The notes under the pieces are model-generated. The model saw only the letters and a program-made list of their open reading frames with translations, searched no databases and was not told the origin of the DNA. Below, in pieces: positions 1-7,195 of a stretch of 15,226 bases of DNA. Positions within the stretch are counted from its first letter, which is position 1; every line of letters starts with the position of its first letter. Both the position numbers and the translations under genes were made by a program. The DNA comes from JAIVJN01 sp036732565 (lineage in GTDB: Bacteria; Acidobacteriota; Vicinamibacteria; Vicinamibacterales; UBA2999): the NCBI GenBank assembly GCA_036732565.1, contig DAINCF010000129.1, positions 1 through 15,226 of the forward strand, read 5' to 3'.

Positions 1-405
1 GGAGACGCGATCGGGCGAGCGCTCGAGCAGGTGGGCGATGGCGAAGGACTCCGCGATGCCGCGGACGCGATCCCGTCGCTCGGCGGGGCCAAGTCGCCTC
101 AGACCGTAGCCGATGTTGCGCTCGATGGACATGTGCGGAAAGAGCGCCAGCTGCTGAAAGACGTAGCCGACCGCGCGCTCCTGAACTGGAATGTCGATGC
201 CCCGACTGCTATCGAAGACGACGCGATCGCCGAATGCGACGTGACCCGCATCCGGCCGCGTCAGCCCGGCGAGGCAGCGTAAGACGGTCGTCTTGCCCGA
301 TCCGGAGGCCCCGAACACGATGGTGATGCCCGCCGAGGTCGCGAAGCGCACGTCGAGCGCGAACGCCGGCGACATGGCTTTGTGGATGTCGACCGTGATG
401 CTCAT
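1..405 (-). CDS. modC: Molybdate ABC transporter ATP-binding protein (partial)
   Basis: ATPase subunit that would power molybdate import with ModA and ModB at the inner membrane. Only the first 135 residues are inside the window, and the gene runs off the left edge. Visible features are the Walker A motif GASGSGKTT (residues 32-40) and the Q-loop YVFQQLALFPHMS (around residues 81-93). The signature LSGGQ, Walker B and any C-terminal molybdate-binding domain lie outside. The ATG at 403-405 overlaps the modB stop as ATGA, which implies translational coupling and supports this start. The ATPase assignment is certain from the motifs. The molybdate specificity rests on the neighbouring modA and modB, because the diagnostic C-terminal domain is not visible. 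Confidence 0.9.
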   Translation of the reverse strand, partial: MSITVDIHKAMSPAFALDVRFATSAGITIVFGASGSGKTTVLRCLAGLTRPDAGHVAFGDRVVFDSSRGIDIPVQERAVGYVFQQLALFPHMSIERNIGYGLRRLGPAERRDRVRGIAESFAIAHLLERSPDRVS

Positions 406-1076
406 GTCAGCGGAGCAACGGCCCACGGCCGGCGGCGCAGCGCATACACCGAGACGAGCACCACGAACGAGAAGGCGAGCATGACGATCGCCGTCAGGTT
501 CGCTTCCCGGTACTGTAGTGCCTGCACCTGGTCGTAAATCGAGATCGACACGGTTCGAGTGACACCCGGCAGATTGCCGCCGACCATCAACACCACGCCG
601 AACTCGCCAACGGTATGGGCGAAGCTCAAGACCAGGCCGGCGATCACGCCCTCGATCGACAGGGGCAGGGTGATCTCCCAGAACGTCCGCATACCGGAGG
701 CGCCGAGGGTGGCCGACGCTTCCCGCAACGCGGGATCGACGCGCGAGAACGCTGCCGCGATCGGCTGCACGGCGAACGGCAGGCTGTAGAGCACCGACGC
801 GACTACCAGACCCTCGAAGCTGAACGCCAGGCTCTGTCCGGTGAGCGACAGCCACCATTGTCCGATCGGGCTTCGACGGCCCAGCGCGATCAAGAGATAG
901 AAGCCGAGCACGGTTGGTGGAAGGACGAGCGGCAGGGACACGACGGCCTCGAGCGCGAACGTCCAGCGGCGGCGCGAGAAGGTCAAGAAGTGCGCCAGCG
1001 GCAGGCTCAACGCCAGGAGAATCAACGACACGATCCCCGCCAGCACGGCGGTGAGCCGAATCGCTTGCCAATCCAT
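402..1076 (-). CDS. modB: Molybdate ABC transporter permease
   Basis: Inner-membrane permease of the molybdate importer, 224 residues, the usual length of ModB. The sequence is almost wholly hydrophobic, with about five membrane segments; the first is near residues 8-32. The cytoplasmic EAA loop that docks on the ATPase is visible around residues 119-138 (REASATLGASG and following), and is followed by the ModB-like stretch HTVGEFGVVLMVGGN. The start ATG has no obvious Shine-Dalgarno. A TAGAAT hexamer at 1088-1093 (minus strand) lies 11 nt upstream and could give modB a promoter of its own. The gene sits 82 bp downstream of modA, separated by a palindromic repeat, and overlaps modC by 4 nt. 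Confidence in the family is high. Confidence 0.93.
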   Translation of the reverse strand: MDWQAIRLTAVLAGIVSLILLALSLPLAHFLTFSRRRWTFALEAVVSLPLVLPPTVLGFYLLIALGRRSPIGQWWLSLTGQSLAFSFEGLVVASVLYSLPFAVQPIAAAFSRVDPALREASATLGASGMRTFWEITLPLSIEGVIAGLVLSFAHTVGEFGVVLMVGGNLPGVTRTVSISIYDQVQALQYREANLTAIVMLAFSFVVLVSVYALRRRPWAVAPLT

Positions 1077-1130
1077 GAAAGAGTCCGATTCTAGCGCGGC
1101 CTGTCGAGCACGACTTGTCGCCGAAATGCG

Positions 1131-1156
1131 TAGGGGCGGCTCGCGAGCCGCCCTAG
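1131..1156. repeat. REP-like palindrome between modA and modB
   Basis: A perfect 20-bp palindrome, GGGCGGCTCGCGAGCCGCCC (1134-1153), flanked by TAG and TAG, begins 5 bp after the modA stop codon in the direction of transcription. No T-run follows on the minus strand, so it does not look like a canonical intrinsic terminator. It looks like a dispersed REP-type hairpin, and in the transcript it could protect the modA 3' end or reduce expression of modB relative to modA. The role is inferred; the palindrome is seen directly. Confidence 0.75.
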
Positions 1157-1158
1157 GT

Positions 1159-1950
1159 TTAGCCGAAGCCGAATTGCCGCAGCAGCTCCACGATCTCGGG
1201 ACGCTTCAGAAAGGCCACGAGCGCCCGAGCGGCGGACTTGTGCCGAGAGGTCGACACGACGACCGCTCCCTGGTCGATGGGCGGATGGCTCGTCGCGGGG
1301 ATCTCGACGTAGGTGCCGGTGGCGGTCAGCGCCGGGCCCAACGCCAGCGCCAGCGCAAGAATCCCGAGGTCGGCGTTGCCCGACTCCACGAGCTGCGCGG
1401 TCTGGGAGATGTTCTCACCAAACACCAGCTTGCCGTGGATGCGGTCATACAGACCCGCGTGCTTCAGCGCCGCGACGGCCGCGCGTCCGTACGGGGCGTG
1501 TGCGGGGTTCGCGATCGCGACGCGCCGCACGCGCGGATCGGACAATGACGCCAGCCCGCGCTCGATCGAGACGCCCGAATCCTTTCGTGTCCACACGACG
1601 ATGCGACCGGTGGCGTATTGATAGAGAGAGTCGGCATCGGCGAGGCCGTCGGCGACCAGGCGCCTGGGGTAGTCGAGATCGGCGGAGAAGAAGACGTCGA
1701 AGGGCGCGCCATTCTGGATCTGCGCGAAGAAGGTTCCGGACGAGCCGAACGACACGGTCGCCTTCGTTCCCGATTCTTTCTCGAAGCGCCCGACGATCTC
1801 GGGAAGCACGCTCTGCAGATCGGATGCGGCAGCGATCGTGAGCGAGGTCTGAGATGCTCCCTGTGCGTGGGCGAGCGCCTGCAGGGCGATCAGCGACCAG
1901 GCGGCCAGGAGACCTGCGATACGGTGCGCTCGAGGCATGCGTACACTCAT
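1159..1950 (-). CDS. modA: Periplasmic molybdate-binding protein
   Basis: Solute-binding protein that captures molybdate (possibly tungstate) in the periplasm and delivers it to ModB; 263 residues. A Sec signal peptide covers about residues 1-29, with a likely cut at AHA|Q. The mature part begins with LTIAAASDLQSVLPEI and continues with SFGSSGTF, then the hallmark GAPFDVFFSAD. Ser43 and Ser70/Ser71 fall where ModA proteins bind the oxyanion, and YGRAAVAAL matches the later ligand loop. I see no Shine-Dalgarno before the ATG at 1950. A weak -10-like TAACAA lies 6 nt upstream. An in-frame ATG four codons downstream is an alternative start. First gene of the modABC cluster, transcribed away from the receptor gene. 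Confidence 0.92.
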   Translation of the reverse strand: MSVRMPRAHRIAGLLAAWSLIALQALAHAQGASQTSLTIAAASDLQSVLPEIVGRFEKESGTKATVSFGSSGTFFAQIQNGAPFDVFFSADLDYPRRLVADGLADADSLYQYATGRIVVWTRKDSGVSIERGLASLSDPRVRRVAIANPAHAPYGRAAVAALKHAGLYDRIHGKLVFGENISQTAQLVESGNADLGILALALALGPALTATGTYVEIPATSHPPIDQGAVVVSTSRHKSAARALVAFLKRPEIVELLRQFGFG

Positions 1951-2034
1951 CGAGTATTGTTACAAGTCGATTCTAGTCGATTTGAACGACGTCTTTGAAC
2001 AATATACAGTGGGACGCTGCCGGGGGGAGTCGTG
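1951..2034. promoter_or_regulatory. Divergent promoter region between modA and the receptor gene
   Basis: This AT-richer 84-bp gap must hold both promoters. It contains a direct repeat TTTGAAC at 1981-1987 and 1994-2000, a 10-bp-phased repeat AGTCGATT at 1965-1972 and 1975-1982, and a 7-bp inverted repeat TATTGTT / AACAATA at 1955-1961 and 1998-2004. For the plus strand, TTGAAC (1982-1987) and TATACA (2003-2008) are a possible -35/-10 pair with a short 15-bp spacer. For the minus strand, TTCAAA (1981-1986) and TAACAA (1957-1962) are 18 bp apart and would start the modA transcript at or near its ATG. The phased repeats may be an operator, but I do not recognise a ModE-type site. Confidence 0.5.
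2022..2029 (+). promoter_or_regulatory. Ribosome binding site of the receptor gene
   Basis: The purine run GGGGGGAG ends 5 nt before the ATG at 2035 and 2 nt before an in-frame GTG at 2032. The spacing favours the ATG. Confidence 0.65.
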
Positions 2035-5000
2035 ATGCGTTCCACGTGGTGGCTGACCGGGATGGTGGCGTGCGCCTTGGCGGGGTTCGCCGGGATGGCC
2101 GAAGCGCAGGTTGGCGGCAGCCAGATCACCGGCATCGTGGTCGATGCCAGCCAGGCCGCGGCGCCCGGCGCGACGGTCACCGCCGCCAACATCGAGACGG
2201 CCTGGTCGCGCACGACGGTGACCACGCAGGCAGGGGCGTTCACCCTGGCCGGCCTTCCACCGGGAACCTACCGCGTCACCATCGAGCGTCAAGGGTTCAA
2301 GCCGATCGTGCGCACCGGCGTGCGCCTGGAAACCGGCGAGACCGTACGGCTCGACGTCGAGCTGAGCCCCGGCGGCCCCTCGGAGTCCATTCTGGTGACC
2401 GCGGACGCGCCCCTCCTGCGGGCCAACGCCAACTTGGGAGCGGTCGTCTCCGCAGCACAGGTGGGCGCGTTGCCGCTCAACGGCCGGACGTTCATCACGC
2501 TCGCCGCGCTCTCGCCGGGCGTCGCGCTGCCGCCCGCGTCGCAGCTGCCGCGTATCAACGGCGGCCGCCCGCGCACCAACGAATATCTGTTCGACGGCAT
2601 CTCCGTGTTGCAACCGGAGCCAGGGCAGGTGGCGTTCTTCCCGAACGTCGACGCCATTCAAGAGTTCAAGATCGAAACCAACGTCCCCCCGGCGGAGTTC
2701 GGGCGCTTCAACGGCGGCGTGATCAACCTGACCACCAAGTCGGGAGGGAACAGCCTGCGCGGGAGCGCCTTCGAGTTCTTTCGTCACGAAGCGTTGAACG
2801 CCCGCAACTTCTTCGCCCCCACGGGCGGCAGCAAGCCGGAGTTCCGGCGCAACCAGTTCGGCGGTGTCGTGGGAGGTCCGATTCGTCGCGATCGTACCTT
2901 CTTCTTCGCGGACTATCAGGGACAGCGTCAGAACATCGGCCGCACCGTGATTTCGACGGTGCCCACGCTGCTGCAGCGCCGGGGCGTGTTCACCGAAGCG
3001 ATCGCCGGACGCGTGCCGGTCATCTACGATCCGGCGACCACGGTGGCCAACGGCAGCGGTGGGTTCACGCGCACGCCGTTTCCGAACGGGGAGATTCCCA
3101 GCACTCGCATCGATCCGGTCGCGCTGGAGCTGCTGACGCGGTATCCAGAGCCGACGTCGACCGGGACGGCCAACAACTACCAGCGGACGGCCCCGGAAGC
3201 GGACGATCAGAACCAGTGGACGGCCCGCCTCGATCACCGCGTGTCGCATCGGGATCAGATCTTCGGCCGCTTGACGAACTTCCGTGGCAGCTTCAGTCCC
3301 GTCGCCCCGCTTCCCGATGGCAGCGGAGTGACGACGGGCACCCTCGGCCCGCAGGACACGACGTCATGGGCATTGGCAACGAGCTACCAGCGCACGTTCT
3401 CGTCAACGCTCCTGAACGAACTGCGGATCGGCGACACGCGACGCAGCGTCACCCGACGCGCGGCCGCGTTGCCATCGTCAGCAGGGACGGCCTTGAATCT
3501 GCCGGGCCTCCCGTCGACTGCGCAGTTCCCCAACACGCTTCCGACGTTCCTCATCAACGGCTATCAGCAACTGGGCTCACCGCCGAACACGGCATCGGAC
3601 TTCAACACCAGCGTCTCGCAAGTGGCCGATACGTTGACATGGGTCAAGGGGCGGCACACCGTCAAAGCGGGCTTCGACTGGCGCTGGGAGCGTCTGGACG
3701 TCGTCCAGCCGCCGTCGCCAACCGGGTCGTTCACCTTCAATGCCATCGGCAGCGACCTTCCTGGGACGGCCAACACCGGGACGCCGTTCGCGAGCTTCCT
3801 GCTTGGACAGGTGCAGGCGTTCTCGATTGACCTGCAGCAGTCGCAGATTCAGGAGCGCGCGAGCTTTCAGGAGTACTTCGTGCAGGACGATTGGAAGGTG
3901 TTCGACCGCCTGACGATCAACGCCGGACTCCGCTACACCTTGAACTTTCCCTCAACGGAGATCAACGGTCAGACCGCGGTGTTCAACACCAGCACGGCGT
4001 TGCTGGAGTACCCAGGCGACGAGCCGGTTCGGCCGCTCGAGAAGAACAACTTCGGTCCGCGTCTGGGTTTGGCCTACAGGCTGTCGGACAAGATGCTGTT
4101 CAGTACCGGCTACGGTGTCGTGTGGATCGAAATGGCAGGGATCACCACGCCGTTCACGACGCCGACGTTCCCCTTTCTTCAGACGGTCTCGCTCCGCGCG
4201 CTGGATGCCGTATCACCCGCCTTCGTGTTGCGGAACGGACCGACCGTGGACCCGATTCAGCCGACGCCGGCCGCCGGCCTCGGACAAGGCGTCTTCGGTG
4301 TCGACGGCACGCTCGGGTCGGGTTACGTCCAGCAGTGGAACGCGTCGTTCCAGCGGGAGCTGACGTCGAACATCAGCGTCGACGTCGCCTACGTCGGCTC
4401 GAAGATCACCCATGTCGGCGTCCCCGATACGAACATCAATCAACTGACGGCCGATCAGCTCGCGCTGGGGCCGCAGCTCTTGCAGCGCGTCCCGAATCCA
4501 TTCTTCGGCCTCATCCCGCGCTCGTCATCGCTCGGCGATCCGACGATCACGGTCGCGCAGCTCCTCAAAGCGTATCCGCAGTACACGACGGTGAGCCTCT
4601 ATCGCAACAACATCGGCAACACCAACTATCACGGCGTGACGGCGAAGGTGGAGCAGCGGCTGTCACGTGGATTGTCGTACCTCGTGAGCTACACGCGCTC
4701 ACGTCTGATGGACGATGCCTCGTCGGTGTTCGATGCGTCGATTCTGACCGGGCCGGTCGCGAACTATCCGGTCGCCGACAGCTTCAACCGTCGCCTCGAG
4801 CGTGACTACTCGACCGGCGACATTCCGCATGTCCTGGTGGCATCCGCGGTGTGGGATCTGCCGTTCGGCCCCGGCCGCTTCCATCAGGGACGAGGCGTGC
4901 TGGGCGCGCTTGCGAACGACTGGACCGTCGCCGCCATCGTCACCTTGCAGTCGGGCATTCCGGTGGCGGTGACGCAGACGACCAACTTCAACGCGTTCGC

Positions 5001-5358
5001 CGGCTTCGGCATTCAGCGGCCCAATCTCGTGGGTGATCCGGAGCTGCCCTCCGATCGGCGGTCCCACACGCGATGGTTCAACACCGAGGCCTTTGCCGTC
5101 GCACCGCAGTTCACGCTCGGCTCGGCCTCGCGCAACCCGATTCGAGGGCCGGTCTACAAGAACGTCGATGTCTCGATCAGCCGACGCGTGCCGATGACGT
5201 CGACGAGCGGCTTGGAGCTGCGGCTGGACGCGTTCAATGTGCTCAACACGACACAGTTCGGCAATCCCAACGCGGTGCTCGGCGCCGCGAGCTTCGGGAC
5301 CATCACGACGGCCCTCGATCCACGCGTCCTCCAGTTTGCTCTCAAGTTCCTGTTCTGA
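2035..5358 (+). CDS. TonB-dependent outer-membrane receptor with carboxypeptidase-regulatory N-domain (Oar-like)
   Basis: An outer-membrane barrel of 1107 residues. It has a signal peptide (about 1-24, cut AEA|Q) and then a carboxypeptidase-regulatory-like beta-sandwich (about 29-112, with AGAFTLAGLPPGTYRVTI). A plug domain follows (about 115-235, with VGALPLNGRTF and NEYLFDGIS), then a large barrel opening with FFRHEALNARNFF and ending in a terminal Phe (FALKFLF), as expected for BAM-dependent insertion. This architecture is greatly expanded in Acidobacteriota, where such receptors are thought to take up saccharides or other large substrates. The substrate cannot be read from the sequence. 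No TonB box was identified with confidence. The small secreted protein 53 bp downstream is likely co-transcribed. The neighbouring mod genes are divergent, so a metal role is not implied. Confidence 0.92.
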   Translation: MRSTWWLTGMVACALAGFAGMAEAQVGGSQITGIVVDASQAAAPGATVTAANIETAWSRTTVTTQAGAFTLAGLPPGTYRVTIERQGFKPIVRTGVRLETGETVRLDVELSPGGPSESILVTADAPLLRANANLGAVVSAAQVGALPLNGRTFITLAALSPGVALPPASQLPRINGGRPRTNEYLFDGISVLQPEPGQVAFFPNVDAIQEFKIETNVPPAEFGRFNGGVINLTTKSGGNSLRGSAFEFFRHEALNARNFFAPTGGSKPEFRRNQFGGVVGGPIRRDRTFFFADYQGQRQNIGRTVISTVPTLLQRRGVFTEAIAGRVPVIYDPATTVANGSGGFTRTPFPNGEIPSTRIDPVALELLTRYPEPTSTGTANNYQRTAPEADDQNQWTARLDHRVSHRDQIFGRLTNFRGSFSPVAPLPDGSGVTTGTLGPQDTTSWALATSYQRTFSSTLLNELRIGDTRRSVTRRAAALPSSAGTALNLPGLPSTAQFPNTLPTFLINGYQQLGSPPNTASDFNTSVSQVADTLTWVKGRHTVKAGFDWRWERLDVVQPPSPTGSFTFNAIGSDLPGTANTGTPFASFLLGQVQAFSIDLQQSQIQERASFQEYFVQDDWKVFDRLTINAGLRYTLNFPSTEINGQTAVFNTSTALLEYPGDEPVRPLEKNNFGPRLGLAYRLSDKMLFSTGYGVVWIEMAGITTPFTTPTFPFLQTVSLRALDAVSPAFVLRNGPTVDPIQPTPAAGLGQGVFGVDGTLGSGYVQQWNASFQRELTSNISVDVAYVGSKITHVGVPDTNINQLTADQLALGPQLLQRVPNPFFGLIPRSSSLGDPTITVAQLLKAYPQYTTVSLYRNNIGNTNYHGVTAKVEQRLSRGLSYLVSYTRSRLMDDASSVFDASILTGPVANYPVADSFNRRLERDYSTGDIPHVLVASAVWDLPFGPGRFHQGRGVLGALANDWTVAAIVTLQSGIPVAVTQTTNFNAFAGFGIQRPNLVGDPELPSDRRSHTRWFNTEAFAVAPQFTLGSASRNPIRGPVYKNVDVSISRRVPMTSTSGLELRLDAFNVLNTTQFGNPNAVLGAASFGTITTALDPRVLQFALKFLF

Positions 5359-5399
5359 GTGATTGCGGTGCTATGCTTCGCCACGCTCACTCTCAATCT

Positions 5400-5404
5400 G
5401 GAGG
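5400..5404 (+). promoter_or_regulatory. Ribosome binding site of the small secreted protein
   Basis: GGAGG lies 7 nt before the ATG at 5412. It fixes this start, although the reading frame stays open far upstream inside the receptor gene. Confidence 0.75.
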
Positions 5405-5411
5405 TTTCGAC

Positions 5412-5843
5412 ATGAAGCGTTTCCTGTCCCCACTCATTCTCAGCGCCATCCTGTTCGCCGCCGTGCCGGCCAGCGCGCAAACCATCGGCCCGTTCCAGTG
5501 GAATCTCGCGCCGTACGGGAGCGTCCTGCATCTGAGTTTTACTCCACAAGGCAGCCTGTTCCTGATCGCCGGCTTCGAAGCCCAGTGCGGAGGCAACCTC
5601 AGTCTGCCGGTGTCCGGTGTCGCGGTGCCTCAGGAGAGCGGCCAGATCTTCTTTGGTCTCACGTCTATCAACGAGAACGGCCGGGGCATCCACACGCGGG
5701 CCTACATCAACACCAGCAACTTCAACGGCAGCTGGAGCGATAACGCGGGGAACAGCGACCGGACGTTCACGTTCAATCCCGGCACGACGTGCCCGGGAGG
5801 ACCCCGCACCGGCCCCACCAACCCTGACACGGAAAAGAAATAA
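5412..5843 (+). CDS. Small secreted protein of unknown function
   Basis: A 143-residue protein with a clear Sec signal peptide (residues 1-22, cut ASA|Q). The mature part of about 120 residues is rich in Gly, Ser, Asn, Thr and aromatic residues and poor in charge, suggesting an all-beta fold. It has two cysteines, in AQCGGN and GTTCPGG, that could form a disulfide in the periplasm. The C-terminus is a short Pro/Gly/Thr-rich tail ending in EKK. The frame is open upstream into the receptor gene, but the GGAGG and the signal peptide fix the start here. It lies 53 bp after the receptor stop with no visible terminator, so it may act with the receptor, for example as a surface or periplasmic accessory. 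I do not recognise the family. Confidence 0.8.
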   Translation: MKRFLSPLILSAILFAAVPASAQTIGPFQWNLAPYGSVLHLSFTPQGSLFLIAGFEAQCGGNLSLPVSGVAVPQESGQIFFGLTSINENGRGIHTRAYINTSNFNGSWSDNAGNSDRTFTFNPGTTCPGGPRTGPTNPDTEKK

Positions 5844-5902
5844 GCACATCCGATCGTCAAGGCCCTTGCGTTCGCTCACGCCGACAGCACAGCATGGAGC
5901 GC

Positions 5903-5910
5903 GGAGAGGA
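5903..5910 (+). promoter_or_regulatory. Ribosome binding site choosing the start of the receiver-ATPase gene
   Basis: GGAGAGGA lies 4 nt before the ATG at 5915. The other in-frame ATG, at 5894, has no such sequence and would add seven charged residues before the first beta strand of the receiver domain. Confidence 0.65.
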
Positions 5911-5914
5911 ACGC

Positions 5915-6763
5915 ATGGGACTTGTCGTGATCGTCGGTCCTGAGCGCGCGCACACGCGCGCGCTGCAGGACAACAGCAGCCTGCGCGGACACGAGCTGCT
6001 CCGCTGCAGCGGATCGTTGGAAGCGGTCCGCACGGTGCGTGTCCGGCCGGTCGACGTGCTGCTCACCGACGCCGCGATGCCGCTCGAAGACGCCCTTGCC
6101 TTCGTGGACGAGATCAAGGCCTTGCGGTCCGAGGTGCGGATCATCGTCCTGGCGCCCGACCTCACGGATGCGGAGGTGATTCGCGCGCTTCGCGCGCAGG
6201 TGTTCGCGTGCTTCACCGAACCCTTCGACCACGCGGAGATCGCGGAGATGATTCGCTCCGCGCTGGGCGCGTCCGACTGGAAGGATGGGATCGAGGTCCT
6301 CTCGGGGCTCCCCAACTGGCTGACGTTGCGGGTCGCGTGCCGACTTCTCACGGTGGATCGGCTCACGCGCTTCATGACGGAGTGGCGCAGCGATCTACCG
6401 TCCTCGGAGCGCGATCTGCTGATGACGGCCTTTCGCGAGCTGCTGTTGAACGCGATGGAGCACGGCGCGGGCTTCGACGCGAGCAAGACGATTCAGGTCA
6501 CCGCCGCGCGGACCGCGCGCTCGATCGTCTTCCACTTTCGCGACCCCGGAAACGGGTTCGATCCTGCCGACCTGCAACATGCCGCGCACACCAACGCCCC
6601 GGAGCACGTCGTGGCTGCCACGCTGCATCGCGCCGAGACCGGCCTCCGTCCTGGAGGCTTTGGCATGCTGATCGTCCGCGGCGTGGTCGACGAGCTGATC
6701 TACAACGAGCAAGGCAACGAAGTGCTGATGATCAAGCACATCGAGCGGAGCAATTCGGGCTAG
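5915..6763 (+). CDS. Degenerate receiver domain fused to an RsbW-like histidine-kinase-type ATPase
   Basis: A cytoplasmic 282-residue two-domain protein. Residues 1 to about 125 have the receiver fold: strand GLVVIVG, and LLTDAAMP with the phosphoacceptor-like Asp52. The acidic pair after strand 1 is replaced by GPE, the conserved Thr is Ala (IIVLAP), and the conserved Lys is Glu (CFTEPF). The second domain (about 150-282) is a GHKL ATPase: N-box ELLLNAMEHG, G1 box DPGNGFD, and a G2-like GGFGMLIVRGVVDEL. That last form is typical of RsbW/SpoIIAB anti-sigma ATPases. I see no DHp phospho-His helix, so it is unlikely to be a classical sensor kinase. It may be a Ser kinase or an anti-sigma switch for a partner encoded elsewhere. 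The gene ends in a CTAG shared with the opposing gene. Confidence 0.85.
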   Translation: MGLVVIVGPERAHTRALQDNSSLRGHELLRCSGSLEAVRTVRVRPVDVLLTDAAMPLEDALAFVDEIKALRSEVRIIVLAPDLTDAEVIRALRAQVFACFTEPFDHAEIAEMIRSALGASDWKDGIEVLSGLPNWLTLRVACRLLTVDRLTRFMTEWRSDLPSSERDLLMTAFRELLLNAMEHGAGFDASKTIQVTAARTARSIVFHFRDPGNGFDPADLQHAAHTNAPEHVVAATLHRAETGLRPGGFGMLIVRGVVDELIYNEQGNEVLMIKHIERSNSG

Positions 6764-7125
6764 GGACAGTCGCACCAGCAGCCGAGGACGAACCCCGACG
6801 GGCCGCGTGGCGGACAGCGCCGGTGGGCTCTGACGGCCTGGAAGGCGGCGTCGACCCTGATCTTGTCCACGTCGCCCTTGAAAGCGAGCATGGCGGCGAT
6901 CGATGCCATGTCTCTTGCCACGGCGAGCACGGTTGGCCGATCGTTCTCCCAATTGCCGTTCTTCGACTGGTGGTCGACGCTGATCAGGAGCTGTGCGCGC
7001 CAGTCGTCCAGCGCACCCTCCACGAACACCTTGCCCAGATCCGCCAGTCGCAGTGTCATCACCGCGACGATCTCACGGACGATGGCCTCAGCCTCTCCAA
7101 CCGGTGCGTCTGTCTTCGGTGTCAT
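6760..7125 (-). CDS. Uncharacterised 121-residue protein with a cysteine-rich tail
   Basis: I do not recognise the family. Residues 1-97 look like a soluble alpha-rich domain (AEAIVREIVAVMTLRLADLGKV, then VLAVARDMASIAAMLAF). The last 18 residues hold all four cysteines (Cys104, 116, 118, 120), ending GCWCDCP. Such a tail could bind a metal, form disulfides, be lipidated or be processed. The start ATG has GAGG six nt upstream (7132-7135, minus strand). The frame stays open further upstream, where it only shadows the kinase gene. It is 70 bp downstream of the kinase stop on the same strand, so the two may be co-transcribed, and a functional link to that kinase is possible. Its TAG stop overlaps the TAG of the convergent ATPase gene within CTAG. 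Confidence 0.65.
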   Translation of the reverse strand: MTPKTDAPVGEAEAIVREIVAVMTLRLADLGKVFVEGALDDWRAQLLISVDHQSKNGNWENDRPTVLAVARDMASIAAMLAFKGDVDKIRVDAAFQAVRAHRRCPPRGPSGFVLGCWCDCP

Positions 7126-7149
7126 GCAGAACCTCGCGCTGTTGCGGGT

Positions 7150-7179
7150 GTGGCGGCCGGACGAGTGGCGGCCGGACGA
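7150..7179. repeat. Two tandem copies of a 15-bp unit
   Basis: GTGGCGGCCGGACGA occurs twice in direct succession in the gap between the kinase stop and the 121-residue gene, followed by the partial unit GTG. It is probably a replication-slippage product. Because it lies in the spacer of a likely operon, a change in copy number would alter spacing without altering protein. Confidence 0.7.
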
Positions 7180-7195
7180 GTGCCGGCATCCTAGT

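Noticed and set aside
1960..3249. Long open frame (429 codons) on the minus strand opposite the receptor gene
   Set aside because: Arg-rich and low-complexity with no recognisable motif. It is a GC-driven shadow of a receptor with clear signal peptide, plug and barrel.
1995..3830. Long plus-strand frame (611 codons) in another phase of the receptor gene
   Set aside because: The composition is dominated by Arg, Gly and Ala from frame-shifted codons, and the receptor frame explains the DNA.
5844..5914. Terminator after the small secreted protein
   Set aside because: No stem-loop followed by a T-run could be found in this gap.
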